Below, in pieces: positions 1 to 12,637 of a stretch of DNA of 64,000 nt (the first letter of the stretch is position 1; every line of letters begins with the position of its first letter). The notes below the pieces were generated by a model. That model ran no database searches. It saw only the letters and a program-made list of their open reading frames with translations, and was not told the origin of the DNA. Both the position numbers and the translations under genes were made by a program. The stretch spans positions 10,998,376 to 11,062,375 of the forward strand of contig CM039466.1 of assembly GCA_022414725.1 (NCBI GenBank). The letters run 5' to 3'. The stretch comes from Microglena sp. YARC. Taxonomy: Eukaryota; Chlorophyta; Chlorophyceae; Chlamydomonadales; Chlamydomonadaceae.

Positions 1-3000
1 TTATATTCAATAAGCGACTTATTATACAGCTTATGCTTATTCCCATAGGCTTAACTTAATCTGCTTTGGCACGTATGCTTAATTGCTTCTATGCTTTATG
101 ATCTCAGACTTATGCTTATCTCATGCTTTAACTTAACTCTTTTGTACGTGATGCATTAGTTGACAGTGCATATGCGTTAATATTATGTGTATGACTTATT
201 ATATTCTAGTATGCTTATTCCCATGCTTAACTTAACTCTTGTACGTATGCTTATTCTCTTATGCTTATTCTCATGACTTAACTTAACTCTTGTAAACGTA
301 TGCTTAATTCTCTTCATGCTTATTATATTATACTTGTATATTATGCTTATTCCATGCTTAACTTAACTCTTGTACTATGCTTATTCTCTTATGCCTTATT
401 CTCTTATGCTTATTCTCTTGATGACATAGAGTATTTCATGCTTAACTTAACTCTTGTACGTATGCTTATTTCTTATGCTTATTATAATTATACTGTTTAT
501 TATATTATGCTTATTCCAATGCTAACTTAACGCGTCTTGAGTACGTATGCTTATTTCTTATGCTTATTCTCTTTATGCTTATCTCTCATGCTTAACTTAA
601 CTGACTTGTTACGTCTGCTTATTCTCTTATGTGCACTACTATTAATATTATACTTATTTATAATTGATGCTTATTCCTTGCTCACATTAACTCTTGTAGT
701 TGCTTATTCTCTTATGCTTATTCTCATGCTTAACTTAACTCTTGTACGTATGGCTTTATTCTCATATGCTTTTTCTCAATGTTTAACTTACTGCTTGTAC
801 GTATGCTTATTCTCTATGTTATTCTTTATGCTTATTCTCACATACTTAAATTAGCTCTGTATCGATATGTTATATCTCTTATGCTTGATAAGTCCTTCAT
901 GCTTTAACTTAATCTTGTACATGTAATCTTATTCCCGCTCTTATGGCTTATTCTGCGGTCATGCCCACTTTCCACATCCTTCTAATACTGACTATGTTAT
1001 TCTCATGTTCTTTTAACCATTAACTGAAGCTTATCTACTGCGATGCGTTGTAGTCACTTATACTATCGTATGCGTATTCCTCTAATAACTCAACACTGAT
1101 GTTGACGTACTACTTATTATGTACTGCTCTTATTCTCTTATTATGATTTATACTTATCGTGTATCCGTTATCGCTATCAGTCTTATTCCGATGTATCTAC
1201 TCACAATATATACTGATCATAACTTAGACATCTGATGCTTTCTCTGCTATTGTGAAAATCTAGTTTACCTCTATTTCTGATTATGCTTATTTCTCTTACT
1301 TCATATGCTTATCTGGTGTATACTTATTATACTATATGATGTACTTCGCATTACATATTCCATCTTAACTAACTCTTACGTCATCAGCGTCTGGAATTAT
1401 TCTTCTTACTTGATCATTCTTCTTATGCTTATTCTGCTTGTGTTATGCTTATTCTCTTTCTTTATTAATTATACTTCATTCCCTATAGCTTAACTTAACT
1501 CTGTACGAGTGCTTATACCTAGTGAACTGCTACACTTATATCGTCATTTGTATAACGTATCTTACTTCAATATGATTCACATTAACTTAGATGACTTCCC
1601 ATCTGTGGCTTACACTCCTGGTAAATCATCGTCTATGCCTTATTCATGTATATGCATGCTTAGGCTTAACTCTCATGGCCTTACAGCTGTATGTCATTGC
1701 CTTAGTTCATCATAATGACACTGACCATCACTATATATATGCTTATTTATATGATGCTTATTCCATGCCTTAACTCTTAACTCTTGTCCGTGATCTTAAT
1801 TTTACGTATGCTATCGACTTCTCTTATGCTTATTCTTCATTCACGCTTAAACTTAACTCTTGTACCGTATAAGCGCTTATTCCTTATGCTTAATTAATCA
1901 TTATACTTATTATATTATCTGCTTATTGCCCATGCTTAACTTAACTCTTGTACGTTATGCTTTATTCTCTTATGCTTATTCACTCGTTATGCTTATTCTC
2001 ATGCTTAACTTAACTCTTGTACGTAATGCTTATTCTCTTATGCTTAATTATATAATCTACTTTTATTATTATGCTTACTATAAATCATTAATGAGCTTAT
2101 TATAGTATGCTTATTTCCCATACTTAACTTAACTCTTGTAGCGTACGCCTGACTATTATTCTCCACCGCTAATGTATTTCTCTTATGCTTATTCTCATGC
2201 TCTAACTTAACTCATTGTACGTTATGCTTTTATTCTCTTATGCTTATTGTAATCCCATACCTCTAATCTATATTGCTACCTTCCCATGCTTAACTTAACT
2301 CTTGCTACGTTATGCTCTTATTCTCTCTATCTTCTATCCTCGTTATGCGTTATTCTCATGCTGTAACTTCAACTCGTGTATTCATGCTTATTCTCGCTCT
2401 CTTATGCTTATGTATTATATTCATTTAATATTACGCTTATTCCCATGCTTAACTTAACTATTGCTGACACTTGCGTCCTTAATGCGCGTTATTTCATCGC
2501 TCTAACTAAACTCTTGTCGGTATGCTATTCTCTTAGATTATTTATCATGCTTGTAACCTTAAACTCTTGTAGAATTATACACACTTAACTTTTGTACCTA
2601 TCGCTATATTCCTCTTATGCTTTATTCTTATGCTTATTATGCTTATTCTCCATGCCTTAACTTAACTCTTGTACCGTATGCTTATTTCGAGAGTATATTA
2701 TCTATATTATATTTGTCTTATTCTCATGCTATAACTTAATACTCTGATGTACCGTTAGCTTATTATATTCTTTTGATGCTTATCTTATACTCTTACATTA
2801 TATGATATTTATTAAGATTCCCTATTGGCTCCCTATGTAGCGTTATGCGTTACTCTACTTATTCTCTAATGAATCTGGTTATGCTATTCCTCTTATGGCT
2901 TATTCTCGGATTATAAAATCTAACTCTTGTAGTATGCTATATTCTCTTATGCTTTACACTATATTATATATTAATATTAATGCTTTATATGAGCGTATCT

Positions 3001-5727
3001 CAGTTCATGCTAGTACTTCTCTTAGTGCTATTCTCTTATGGCTGTATGCAGCTAACTTAACTCTTGTAACGTATGCGTATTCTCTAGATATTATATGTTA
3101 CACTTATTATATGTTTTAAATTAGTTTGTACGGTTGTAGAAGAGCCATGCTTCAATCTCACGACTTTAATCGCAGAACTCCCCACACTTAATATGTAAGA
3201 GTTGGTAGTCCTTGTCGCTTTACCATGGACGAAAACTTAACTCTTGTACGATCGCACGATAGCAGTTCTCTTAATGCTTAATTCTCTAATGGGCGATATG
3301 CTTATTCCCTCATTGTCAAGCACCGATGTACTTATTGGATATGTATGACTTTATTCTCGATGCTTAGCTCTTGGTACGTATGGTCTTAACTCCTAAGTTG
3401 ATATGGCTTATTCTCTTATGTATTATTTCGTTTTGTTATAACTCTTTTATACTCCTTATATGTCGTGTGGTATTCCCCATGTTAACTTCAACCCTCTAAT
3501 TGTACTATCTTTTGCTTATTCTCTTATGCATATTCTCATGCTTAACTCTAACTCCTTGCTACTATGCTTATTCACAGTTGATATTCATATTATACTTTAT
3601 TATGCTCATCTCCAATCTAATTATTCCCAAGCTCCGCTTAACTTAACTCTTGTAACGTATGCGATTATGACTACTGTATTCACGTACTGATCGTATATAT
3701 TATCACATTTTTAATATTATGCTAATTCCTCCCATACTTAACTTAACTCTTGTACGTATGCTTATTCTCTTATGCTGCTGATATTATATTAAAGATGAAG
3801 CTTATTCTATGCTTAACGTTATCTTGTACGTTAGGATTCTCGTGAGTGCTTATTCTACTTATGCTTATTATATAATACTCTATTATGTTGACATGCTAAC
3901 TTACCTTGTACGTATAGTACTATGCTTATTATTCGTTATGCTTATTATATTATGCTTTTTCTCAAATGCTTAACTACTCTTGTACGTTGGCTTATTTCTT
4001 GCTCTGTATGCTTATTATATTAACTTATTATATTATGCTTATTCCATTTGCTTAACTTAACTCTTGTACGTACTGCTTATTCTCTTATGCTTCAATGTCT
4101 TCTCCTAACTTAAACTCTTGTACGTCCATGCTTATTCTCTTATGCTTATTTATTAAATGCTTATTCTCAATAAGGCTTGTAACTTAACTCTGCTACGTAT
4201 GCTTATTCTCTTATGCTTATTATATTATGCTTATTCTCATGCTTACTTAACTCTTGTACGTATGCTTAATTCTCGAAGCTTTATTACTCTTTGTAGTTGC
4301 TTACTCTTATTATATTATGCTGATATCACCATACTTAGTACACTTTGCTTATTCTCTACTGCATGCTTATTCTTATGCTTCATTCTCTTATGCTTATTCT
4401 CTATGTGCTTAACTCTTGTACAGTATGCACTCTTTATGTTAGTGTTGATATGCTTATTATAATTTGCTTATTCCATGCTTACTAGTATAACTCTTGTACG
4501 CTATGTTATTGCTTATGCTATATTTCTTGATGCTTAATTCTCATGCTTAATTCTCTTGTTGACACTCTGGTACGGTATGCTTATTCTCTTATGTTATATT
4601 ATACTCATTATATTAATTATAATTCCCCATGCTTAAACTTAACTTGTGTACGCTTATCTCTCTCTTATGCTATATTCTCCTATGCTCATAGCTTACATTT
4701 TAACTCTGTACGTATGCCTTAGTATGCTTATTCTCTTATGCATAATTAATAACTCTTGTAGTATGCTCTATATGCTATATATAGCTCTAGTATTCTTATT
4801 TTGATTGCTTAATAACTCTTGTACGTGGCGGATACGGCTTATTACCTCTTATGCTTATTCTCGGATGTTTATTCACATGGCTTAAAGAACTAACTGTACG
4901 TATGCTATTCTTCTTAGTGCTTATTAATTTATTATGATTTAGATATTATGTCATGCCAGTTATGCTTTAACATCTTAACTAACCTTGTACGTATGCTTAC
5001 GTCTTATGTATGGTATAGCTATGATATTAATGTATGTTCTATGCTGATATTGCTTATGCTAACTTACTCTTGTACGTATGCTTATTCTCTTATGCATTAT
5101 TATATTATGCTTTTATATTATGCGCTTGATTGCGCTACGCTATAGCTTATTCTCTTATGTTAGTATTTATGACTTACTATATGCTTCATTATATTATACT
5201 TGATTATGACTTGATTTCCATGCTTAACTTAACTCTTGTACGATATCGGTATGCTTATTCTCTTATGCTCATTCTCATGCTTAACTTAACTCTTGTACGT
5301 ATGCTTATATCTCTTATGCTTATTATTATATATGCTATTTATATTATGCTTATTCTCAATTCTTAACTTAACTCTTGTACGTATGCTTATTCCTCTTATG
5401 CTTATTATATTATGCTTATTCTCACATGCTTAACTTAACTCTTGTACGTATGCTTATCTCTTATGCTTTATTATATTATGCTTATTCTCATGCTTAAAAC
5501 TCAAACTCTTGTACGTATGCGTATTCTCTTATGCTATTATATTGATGCTTATATTCTCATGCTTTAACTTAACTCTTACGTATGCGCTTATTCTGCCTTA
5601 TGCTTATTATATTATGCTTATTATATTATGCTTATTCTCGTGCTTCACTTCAATCTTAAACTTATGCTTATTCTCTTGTGCTTATACTTTACTCTCTAAT
5701 GCTTAATCTTGAATGCTTATTCTTTAT
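1..5727. repeat. AT-rich degenerate satellite, ~50- and ~64-bp units
   Basis: The whole interval is built from the motif CTTAACTTAACTCTTGTACG followed by TATGCTTATTCTCTTATGCT. The long unit (~64 bp) carries an extra TATTATATTATGCTTATT block that the short unit (~50 bp) lacks. The best-preserved units are at 5220-5560; 950-1800 is the most degraded. Many copies differ by one-base insertions or deletions, so open frames are broken and short. I see no gene in it. The array is cut by the window start, so its true length is unknown. Confidence 0.9.
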
Positions 5728-5769
5728 GCCTGCACCACCCTGGTGTACCATTATTCAAAGGATACTCGT

Positions 5770-5990
5770 GAAGCGTGGACACCTCTTGACGCAATTCAAT
5801 TCAAATTCAAGTGATCCACGTGATGGTGGGCACCGTCTTGCGCAGCAATCCAAATTCAAATTAAATTCAAATGTTCCACGTGGAAGGTGGACCCACTAGC
5901 CTCTTGGGCGCAATCAAATTCAAATTCCAAATTCAGAATGATGCCACGTGAAGTGGTCCGCCACCTTGGGCGCAATCCAAATTCAAATTC
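5770..5990. repeat. Short tandem repeat with CAAATTCAAATTC and CCACGTG blocks
   Basis: Three to four degenerate units of about 60-75 bp. Each carries a (T)TGNGCGCAATC stretch, then CAAATTCAAATTC, then a CCACGTG-type E-box palindrome. It directly follows the AT-rich satellite. No coding signal is seen. Confidence 0.7.
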
Positions 5991-6499
5991 AGGATTCATC
6001 AAACCATGAAAATCACGTATCTCCTTCGTACGCGAAAGGATTGGACACATGTCAGCACTTGTGACCACGCAGAATCGGACACGAGCTCCAGTAGACCAGA
6101 ATTGTATTTGCGGAGTCTTTAGATGCTGAACATAGCGCCACAACCATCAGAGTCGATTCTTTCACGGTCAGAGCCCAATTTCCAAGCATACAGGCTGTGT
6201 CTCTACGCAAGTCAGGCAAAGACCACGTCCACAAAGAGGCACGGTTCTGCAACGGATGCCAAGGAATTCGAAGGTGTCAGACGGTTGGCGCTTTTGAGGA
6301 GTTTTTTCTTGACGCCCAGGATTCTGAGAATTCCTGAGAGGTATAAGGAGCCAAGCGCTGAGTCATCTGAGTCCTGAGCCACATTGAGTATAGATGACCA
6401 TGCTGCAATCTCATAGCACCGGCCGGAAGTTGAAGCCTCTCCTCCTGGCACCTTGGTGCTCAAGATACACCTGCAGGCGTGAATACAGGAAGAGACAGC
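5991..6499. other. Unassigned ~0.5-kb single-copy stretch
   Basis: Short overlapping open frames occur on both strands (84 and 83 codons at most). None has a recognisable domain, splice context or codon bias. I see nothing that can be named. Confidence 0.4.
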
Positions 6500-7262
6500 G
6501 ATTGCACGGATGATGATGTTGAGTTAGCATCTTATGTGCGATGCCTGTCAGGTGCGATGCTGAGAGTAGCAGTGGTACCTCACATGCCTTGTGGCACTTG
6601 CCTCATGTGCGGTAACTATACTATGCTGATACACTGCAGCGTCAGCGATGCCACAGATGATGATGTTGTTAAGATCGTATCTACGATGCCTGTCAGGTGC
6701 GGATGCCTGAGCGTTTAGCAGGGTACCCTACATGCCTTGTGCACTTGCTCATGTGCAGTTACTATATATGCTGGGATAGCATGCAGCGATCAGCGATGCC
6801 ACAGATGATGAATGTTGAGAGCATCTTATGTGCGATGCCTGTCAGGTGCAATGCCTGTCCAGGTGCGATGCTTGACAGGTGCGCTGCTAAGCGGAGCAGG
6901 GTAACCTCCATGCCTTGTGCACATGCCTCTCGTGCGCTTATTACTACAGATGGCGATACAGGCTTGTGACAGCGATGCGGATGATGATGTTGAGAGCATC
7001 TTGTCTGCGATCCCTGTCAGGTGCGGTGCCTGAGCGTAACATGGTACCTAAAAGGCCTTGTGCACTTGCAACCTCATGTGTGGTTACTACAGATTTGCTG
7101 ATACAGGATGTGACAGGGCGGGACAAGACGATCAGCCCCGGACGATGATGTTGAGAGCATCTCATCTGCGATGCGGGTGTCAAGTGCGACTGCCTGAGCG
7201 AAGAGCCAGGGTAACCTATTACATGCCTTGTGCATTTACTATAGATGATGCGTAAGGGGACT
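6500..7262. repeat. Five-copy tandem repeat, ~145-175-bp unit
   Basis: The block GATGATGTTGAGAGCATCTT then GCGATGCCTGTCAGGTGCG recurs near 6508, 6658, 6804, 6981 and 7144. It is followed by a variable AGCAGGGTACCT / CATGCCTTGTGCACTTGC segment. Unit lengths vary through indels. Small open frames here are shadows of the repeat. Confidence 0.85.
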
Positions 7263-7264
7263 AG

Positions 7265-7800
7265 TAAAAAATATGCTACACACACATACACTACACTACC
7301 ATGCTAAACTGCACACATACACTAGACTGCTACAACACATGCATGCATATTACATACACAAATACACTACATTCACACATACACTGCACTACAGTACACT
7401 GCACTACACTACACACATAACACCAGACTGCTAGCCCACATGCAGACATATTCCATACACACATGCACATGCACTACATACACACATACACCTAGGCTGC
7501 TTCACACATGCAGTAAATATTTCATACACACAAGCACTACAAACATGCACTAGGCTGCTACACACATGCAGACATATTCCAATACACACATACACTAACA
7601 TACACACATGCATACATATTTCATACACACAAACACTACACACACGTACACTAGGCTGCTACCACACACGCCATGCATACATATTTCAAACACACGAACA
7701 CTACACACACTACACTACTACACACATGCAGTACATATTTCATACACACAAACACTACACACACGTACATTAGGCTGCTACACACATGCATAATCTGGCC
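7265..7800. repeat. ACACATACAC-rich minisatellite
   Basis: The motif CTAGGCTGCTACACACATGC followed by (A)CATATTTCATACACAC recurs about six times (near 7322, 7423, 7491, 7549, 7650 and 7769) at uneven spacing of 60-120 bp. The rest is CACACATACACT filler. No gene is seen. Confidence 0.85.
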
Positions 7801-7847
7801 TCTGGCCTGGCCTCGCTGCCGGTGGATGAGGGGAGGATGTGGGTGGA

Positions 7848-8420
<573 letters not shown>

Positions 8421-8479
8421 GCTTTGCGATTGCGACGGTACACGAACGACGGGTTCTGGGATGGAGTTCAGGTGAAATA

Positions 8480-9010
8480 CATGCACTTGCAAACACATGT
8501 GTGCTGTATTTGTGTGTATTGTGCATATTTGTGTGTATATTGTACATAGTTTGGTGTATATTTTTGTGTTAATTTGTGTATATTTGTGTTCTTTGTGTAT
8601 ATTTGTTTATTTATTTACATTTGTGTGTATTTTGGTTATTTATTTAGATTTGTTTATATTTTGGAAAAAACATTTGTGCATATTTGTGTATTATTTTTAT
8701 TTTGTGTTCGTTTGGTGCTATTTGTGTATTTATTTTATATTTGTGTATATTTGTTCATAACAAATAATATTTTTATTTATGTTTTTTTTTTAGTGTGTGT
8801 GCATATTTTGTGTATTTTTTATTTGTTATCATATTGTCATTTGTGAGTAGCATTTGTGTTATTGTGTTGTTTATGTATATTGTGTACATTGTGTGCATTG
8901 GTATATAATGTCGTTTATTGTGTATATTTTGTATGTTGTGTATACAGTTTTTTGTGTATTATTTTGTGTTTTGTCTACATTTTTTGTGTATACACTTCTA
9001 TTTGATGTAT
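8480..9010. repeat. TTTGTGTATA-type low-complexity region
   Basis: Loose repetition of TTTGTGTATATTTGTG and close variants. Hydrophobic Val/Tyr/Phe-rich frames across it are artefacts of the composition. Confidence 0.85.
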
Positions 9011-9134
9011 ATAAATTTGTGCTATCTGATTTTGTTTGAACTGATACCACAAAATATGTAACAATATGACTAAATGTGCATCATGCACATGTTCACATCT
9101 TGTAAATGGTACATGTGCGTGCGTATGCTGAATT

Positions 9135-9182
9135 ATACACGTGTACATACGTGTACATACGATGTACATACGTGTACATTAC
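9135..9182. repeat. GTGTACATAC short tandem repeat
   Basis: Four near-copies of GTGTACATAC, each containing the palindrome TGTACA. From 9183 to 9390 I see nothing nameable. Confidence 0.75.
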
Positions 9183-9390
9183 GCATGCCCACCTGCTTTT
9201 TTAGCACATGTCGCTTTTCTAGAGTTGGCCAAATCCCTTGTCCTCCCTGCCTGGTGTCTTACTCACTTGGTTATTAGATTTCAAGTTTTCAAGGTTTTTT
9301 TTTGTTATTTTGGGTTAAAAATGAATGTTACATATATTGTTATACATGAATGTACAACAACGAATATATTGGTAACATAAAAAACACAAA

Positions 9391-9720
9391 CTATAATACA
9401 GCAGGTTCCATGTATAGGAGGCCATGGAATGCTTCTGTATGATAGCTTATGTATGCTCTGTGATGATGATGAGTGGTGATAAGCAGGATACATTAGTTTC
9501 CTGGTGCCCTGCTGGACTCCAAATGTGCCCGCTGTAGCATGACGGAGCCAAGGAGGGGACTTATGAACACGCTTCGTGCTAAAAAAAATGAAATTGTTAC
9601 ATACAAACTTATGTAGCTAACCCACTCAAACAAATATTTTATCAGAGAAACCAACTACGAACTATTATGCAGTAGGTCGCCGTATATATGGGAGTGCCCA
9701 TGGCGCATGGCTTATGATGT
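9391..9720. repeat. Two isolated units of the GGAGGYCATGGAATGC family
   Basis: Blocks at about 9395-9475 and 9660-9720 read CAGGTTCCATGTATAGGAGG then CCATGGAATGCTTCTG, or a diverged version. They match the tandem units at 10785-11062. They flank the GAT microsatellite on one side and the tandem copies flank it on the other. Confidence 0.6.
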
Positions 9721-9734
9721 TGGTATTATGTGGT

Positions 9735-10440
9735 ATTGCTTGATGGATGATGATGGTGAGGAGCGAGGAGGAGGAGAAGAGGAGGTTAAGAGGATCCTTA
9801 GGTGGATGATGTATGATGAGGTGTTGATGATGATTGGCATGATGATGATAATTATATTGTGCTTATGATGATGATGATTTTGATGCTTATGATGATGGAT
9901 GTGCTTATGATGCGTTGATGATGAATTATGATGGCTTATTGATGATGCTTTATGCTTATAGAGATTGATTGATGATGCTGTATGATGATGCTTATGATGA
10001 TGCTTATTGATGATTATGATGATGCATGACTGAGATGGCACGATGATAAACTGATGATGAATAATTGATGATGAATGATGTGATGATGATGCTTCATATT
10101 ATGATGATGATCGATGATGATGATGATGCTTATGATGATGATGATGGATGCTTATGATGATGATGATGATTGATGAGATGATGATGATTGATAATGATAA
10201 TGATGATGATTCTGATGCGCTTATGATGATTGATCCTTATGATGATGCTTATGATGCGTATGATGATGATATGCTTATTGATTATGATGATGATGATGAT
10301 GCTTATGTGATGATGCTTATGAATGATAATGATGGATTATGCTTAGTATGCTAAATTTATGCTTATGATGATGCTTATGATAATAGATGATTGATGCTCT
10401 AGGATGCTATTATGATCATGATGATGATGATGCTTATGAT

Positions 10441-10474
<34 letters not shown>

Positions 10475-10612
10475 TGATGATGTGATGCTTAATGATGATG
10501 CTTTATGATGCTTATGATGATGATGATGATGCTTATGATGATGATGCTTATGATGATGATGAAATGCTTATGGCTTATGATTGCCGGTGATGGATGTGAT
10601 GATGGATGATGG
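9735..10612. repeat. (GAT)n microsatellite with GCTTATGATGATG phrasing
   Basis: A GATGATGATG repeat of about 880 bp, punctuated by GCTTATGATGATG. The His/Asn/Ser-rich frame on the - strand and the Asp/Met-rich frame on the + strand are composition artefacts. Confidence 0.95.
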
Positions 10613-10784
10613 ATGCTCTGGTTTGGCTTGTGCGCTAGCTCGGATTCTAAAGGTTGCCTCGCATTGCTGACGGAGCAATTCGACTAAATATCATCATGCA
10701 AAATGAATTGTACATACAATGTATTTTAAATAAACAAATATTGTAAAAACACGTATATGAAACATAAAAATGCACGAACTGATT

Positions 10785-11062
10785 AACACAGGTCGGCCCA
10801 TATTCGGAGGTCATTGGAATGCTCCTGCTGATTGATAATGATGATGATGATAATTATTTTTTCTCCTCAATGCAGGTCCCTCATATTTGGAGGTCATGGA
10901 ATACTCATAATGATGATAGATGATGAACCTGACGAGAATTATTTTTCTTCCTCTATACAGGTCCATCAATTTTGTAGGCATGGAATGCTCATGATGATGA
11001 TGATTACATTTTTTTTTCTCCTCGCAGGTCCCATATCAGAGGCCATGCGAACGTCTGTTGAA
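10785..11062. repeat. Three-unit ~85-bp tandem repeat
   Basis: Units begin CAGGTCCCTCATATTTGGAG, continue GTCATGGAATGCTCATGATG, and end in a pyrimidine-rich TTTTTTCTCCTC stretch. Each unit boundary (pyrimidine tract followed by CAG) resembles a 3' splice site. Two isolated relatives lie at 9395-9720. Confidence 0.8.
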
Positions 11063-11179
11063 AGCTAAGTATGGATCATCGGTTTAGAGATGGGGATCTT
11101 ACTTACCCGCAAGCATTCCAACCCAAGGACCGCTCATGCAAACCCTTTCAGCAGTGATGGTAGAATGGGTGTTCCGTGG

Positions 11180-11490
11180 CACTCTGCAGGCAATTCCATT
11201 CTGTACACAGTACTTTCTGTTGTGTGTTGCATGTACTGTGTGGATGTGTATATTCTGGTAGCTCGTTCTTTCTGTACATGCAATGTATGTGTGTTGGTGT
11301 ACATTCTTTACTCGTACTTTCTATTTATGCATATCTGTACTAGTGTATGTTTGTGTACATTCTGTACTCAAGTACTTTCTGTGTAATGCATGTACTGTGT
11401 GGATGTGTACATTCTGAACGTGTTCTGTCTGTATATGCATGTCCTTTGAGTATGCGTACATAATGTGCATGAGTGTACCTTCTATACGCC
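11180..11490. repeat. TGTACATTCTGTAC-type minisatellite
   Basis: Five or so degenerate units of about 60 bp with GCATGTACTGTGTGGATGTG and TACATTCTGTACT-like blocks. No gene is seen. Confidence 0.75.
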
Positions 11491-11539
11491 TCCCGGCCAG
11501 CCGACTCTAGTCCAGGATTTTTTTACAGCCCCTTTCAGC

Positions 11540-11745
11540 GAATCAAATTGGTGTAGTGGTACCAACCAAGCTCGACTTTGAGGAGTGTAGGGTCGGGGGT
11601 TAGTAGATTCCCCCTACGGTCGCCCTAAGCGTTGCAGGTTCCGTTGTCAACCGGCAGCGATGGTGAGCTTGTCCAGTTGAGGTAGAGACCGCTCTCTAGA
11701 CGCCGCGTACGACGGGTTCCCTAAATACCACGTCCCACCAAGAGT
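11540..11745 (+). mobile_element. tRNA-derived SINE, copy 1
   Basis: The sequence has a box-A-like GGTGTAGTGGTACCAA at about 11550 and a degenerate box-B/T-arm at 11594-11612. Downstream it aligns with a second copy on the - strand at 52735-52920. Shared landmarks in the same order are CCCTACGG then GCCCTAAGCG, TTGTCAACCG, a TCCAG then GTAGAG block, CCGCTCTCTA then CGCCG, and CACGTCCCACCA. The second copy has a perfect box B, which supports a tRNA-derived head. This copy has an insertion in the T loop and is probably dead. Confidence 0.7.
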
Positions 11746-11860
11746 TTATCATTTACCTAGTCAGGATTAAGACTTCATGACAAGTACCTAAGAAGGCTGC
11801 ACGATGCTCAGATGTAACATGTAAGGGGAGGGAGGGAGGTAAACTCATGAAGTGATCGGT

Positions 11861-12611
11861 AGGGTTGGGCCGACATATGAAACGTAGAATCATACGTTTA
11901 TAAGCTCATACGTATATACACGCTGTATATTTTTTCTCGAAGCGAACCAGGATAAACGTATAGAAACGTATGAGTTGTACTTCGGACAGATCTCATCACG
12001 CATCCGGCACTTACCTTTCTTGGTTTCGTTATATTTTATCATTTTAGAGTAGCTCATCGAAGAAGCTATTGACTCCTCTATCACAATAATGCAATGAAAC
12101 TAACCTTTCACACATATCATTTTGTTTGAATGTGGCCTAAAAGTTTAATTTAGATAGCAAGGATGGCACACATATCAGAGCGCACCTAGCCTTCATTCCA
12201 CAAGCTGTCCTCCTACGTGGGGGTTGAAGAATTGATGGTGCAAGCCTAATGCAATGAGAGATGGACAAAATTGCAATATAGTTATATACTTATCTTATTC
12301 TACTATAATATTATTGGCATAAAAAGGCTCCTTAGATTGGCACCATGCTTCTTGGTCGACGCAATTTCTGGCCGTGATTTGTTTTTCTCCGAGAATTAAA
12401 CTACCTTAACTTGCCAGATATTTTCTCTGAAAACTTGATATGCGATGCCAATGAAATTAGCAACGCGGCAACACCTTTAAACCCATGTAAAAGTACTTTC
12501 CAGATGTGCAACAAATACTCATACGTTTGTATGCATTATATGCATACGTTTATAAGTTCATACGTTTATACGGCATATAAAAATACAAAGAAACATTTCC
12601 TTCCCAACCCT
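11861..12611 (+). mobile_element. ~750-bp non-autonomous DNA element, GGGTTGGG ends, TA target site (copy A)
   Basis: Starts TA-GGGTTGGGCCGACATATG (GGGTTGGG at 11863-11870) and ends CCCAACCC-TA (12603-12612). The ends are short terminal inverted repeats flanked by the dinucleotide TA. Subterminal ATACGTTTATA motifs are also inverted. The body matches the reverse complement of 24498-25302 along its whole length: the ACAAATACTCATACGTTT, AGCAACGCGGCAACACC and GAGCGCACCTAGCC regions all have partners there. No transposase is encoded. TA duplication is usual for Tc1/mariner-like elements. The 65-bp satellite begins only about 25 bp after the element ends. Confidence 0.75.
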
Positions 12612-12637
12612 AAGTATCGGGAAGCACGATTTGCCCA

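Noticed and set aside
5991..6463. Short overlapping frames as small genes
   Set aside because: They occur on both strands with no motif, no splice support and no codon signal.
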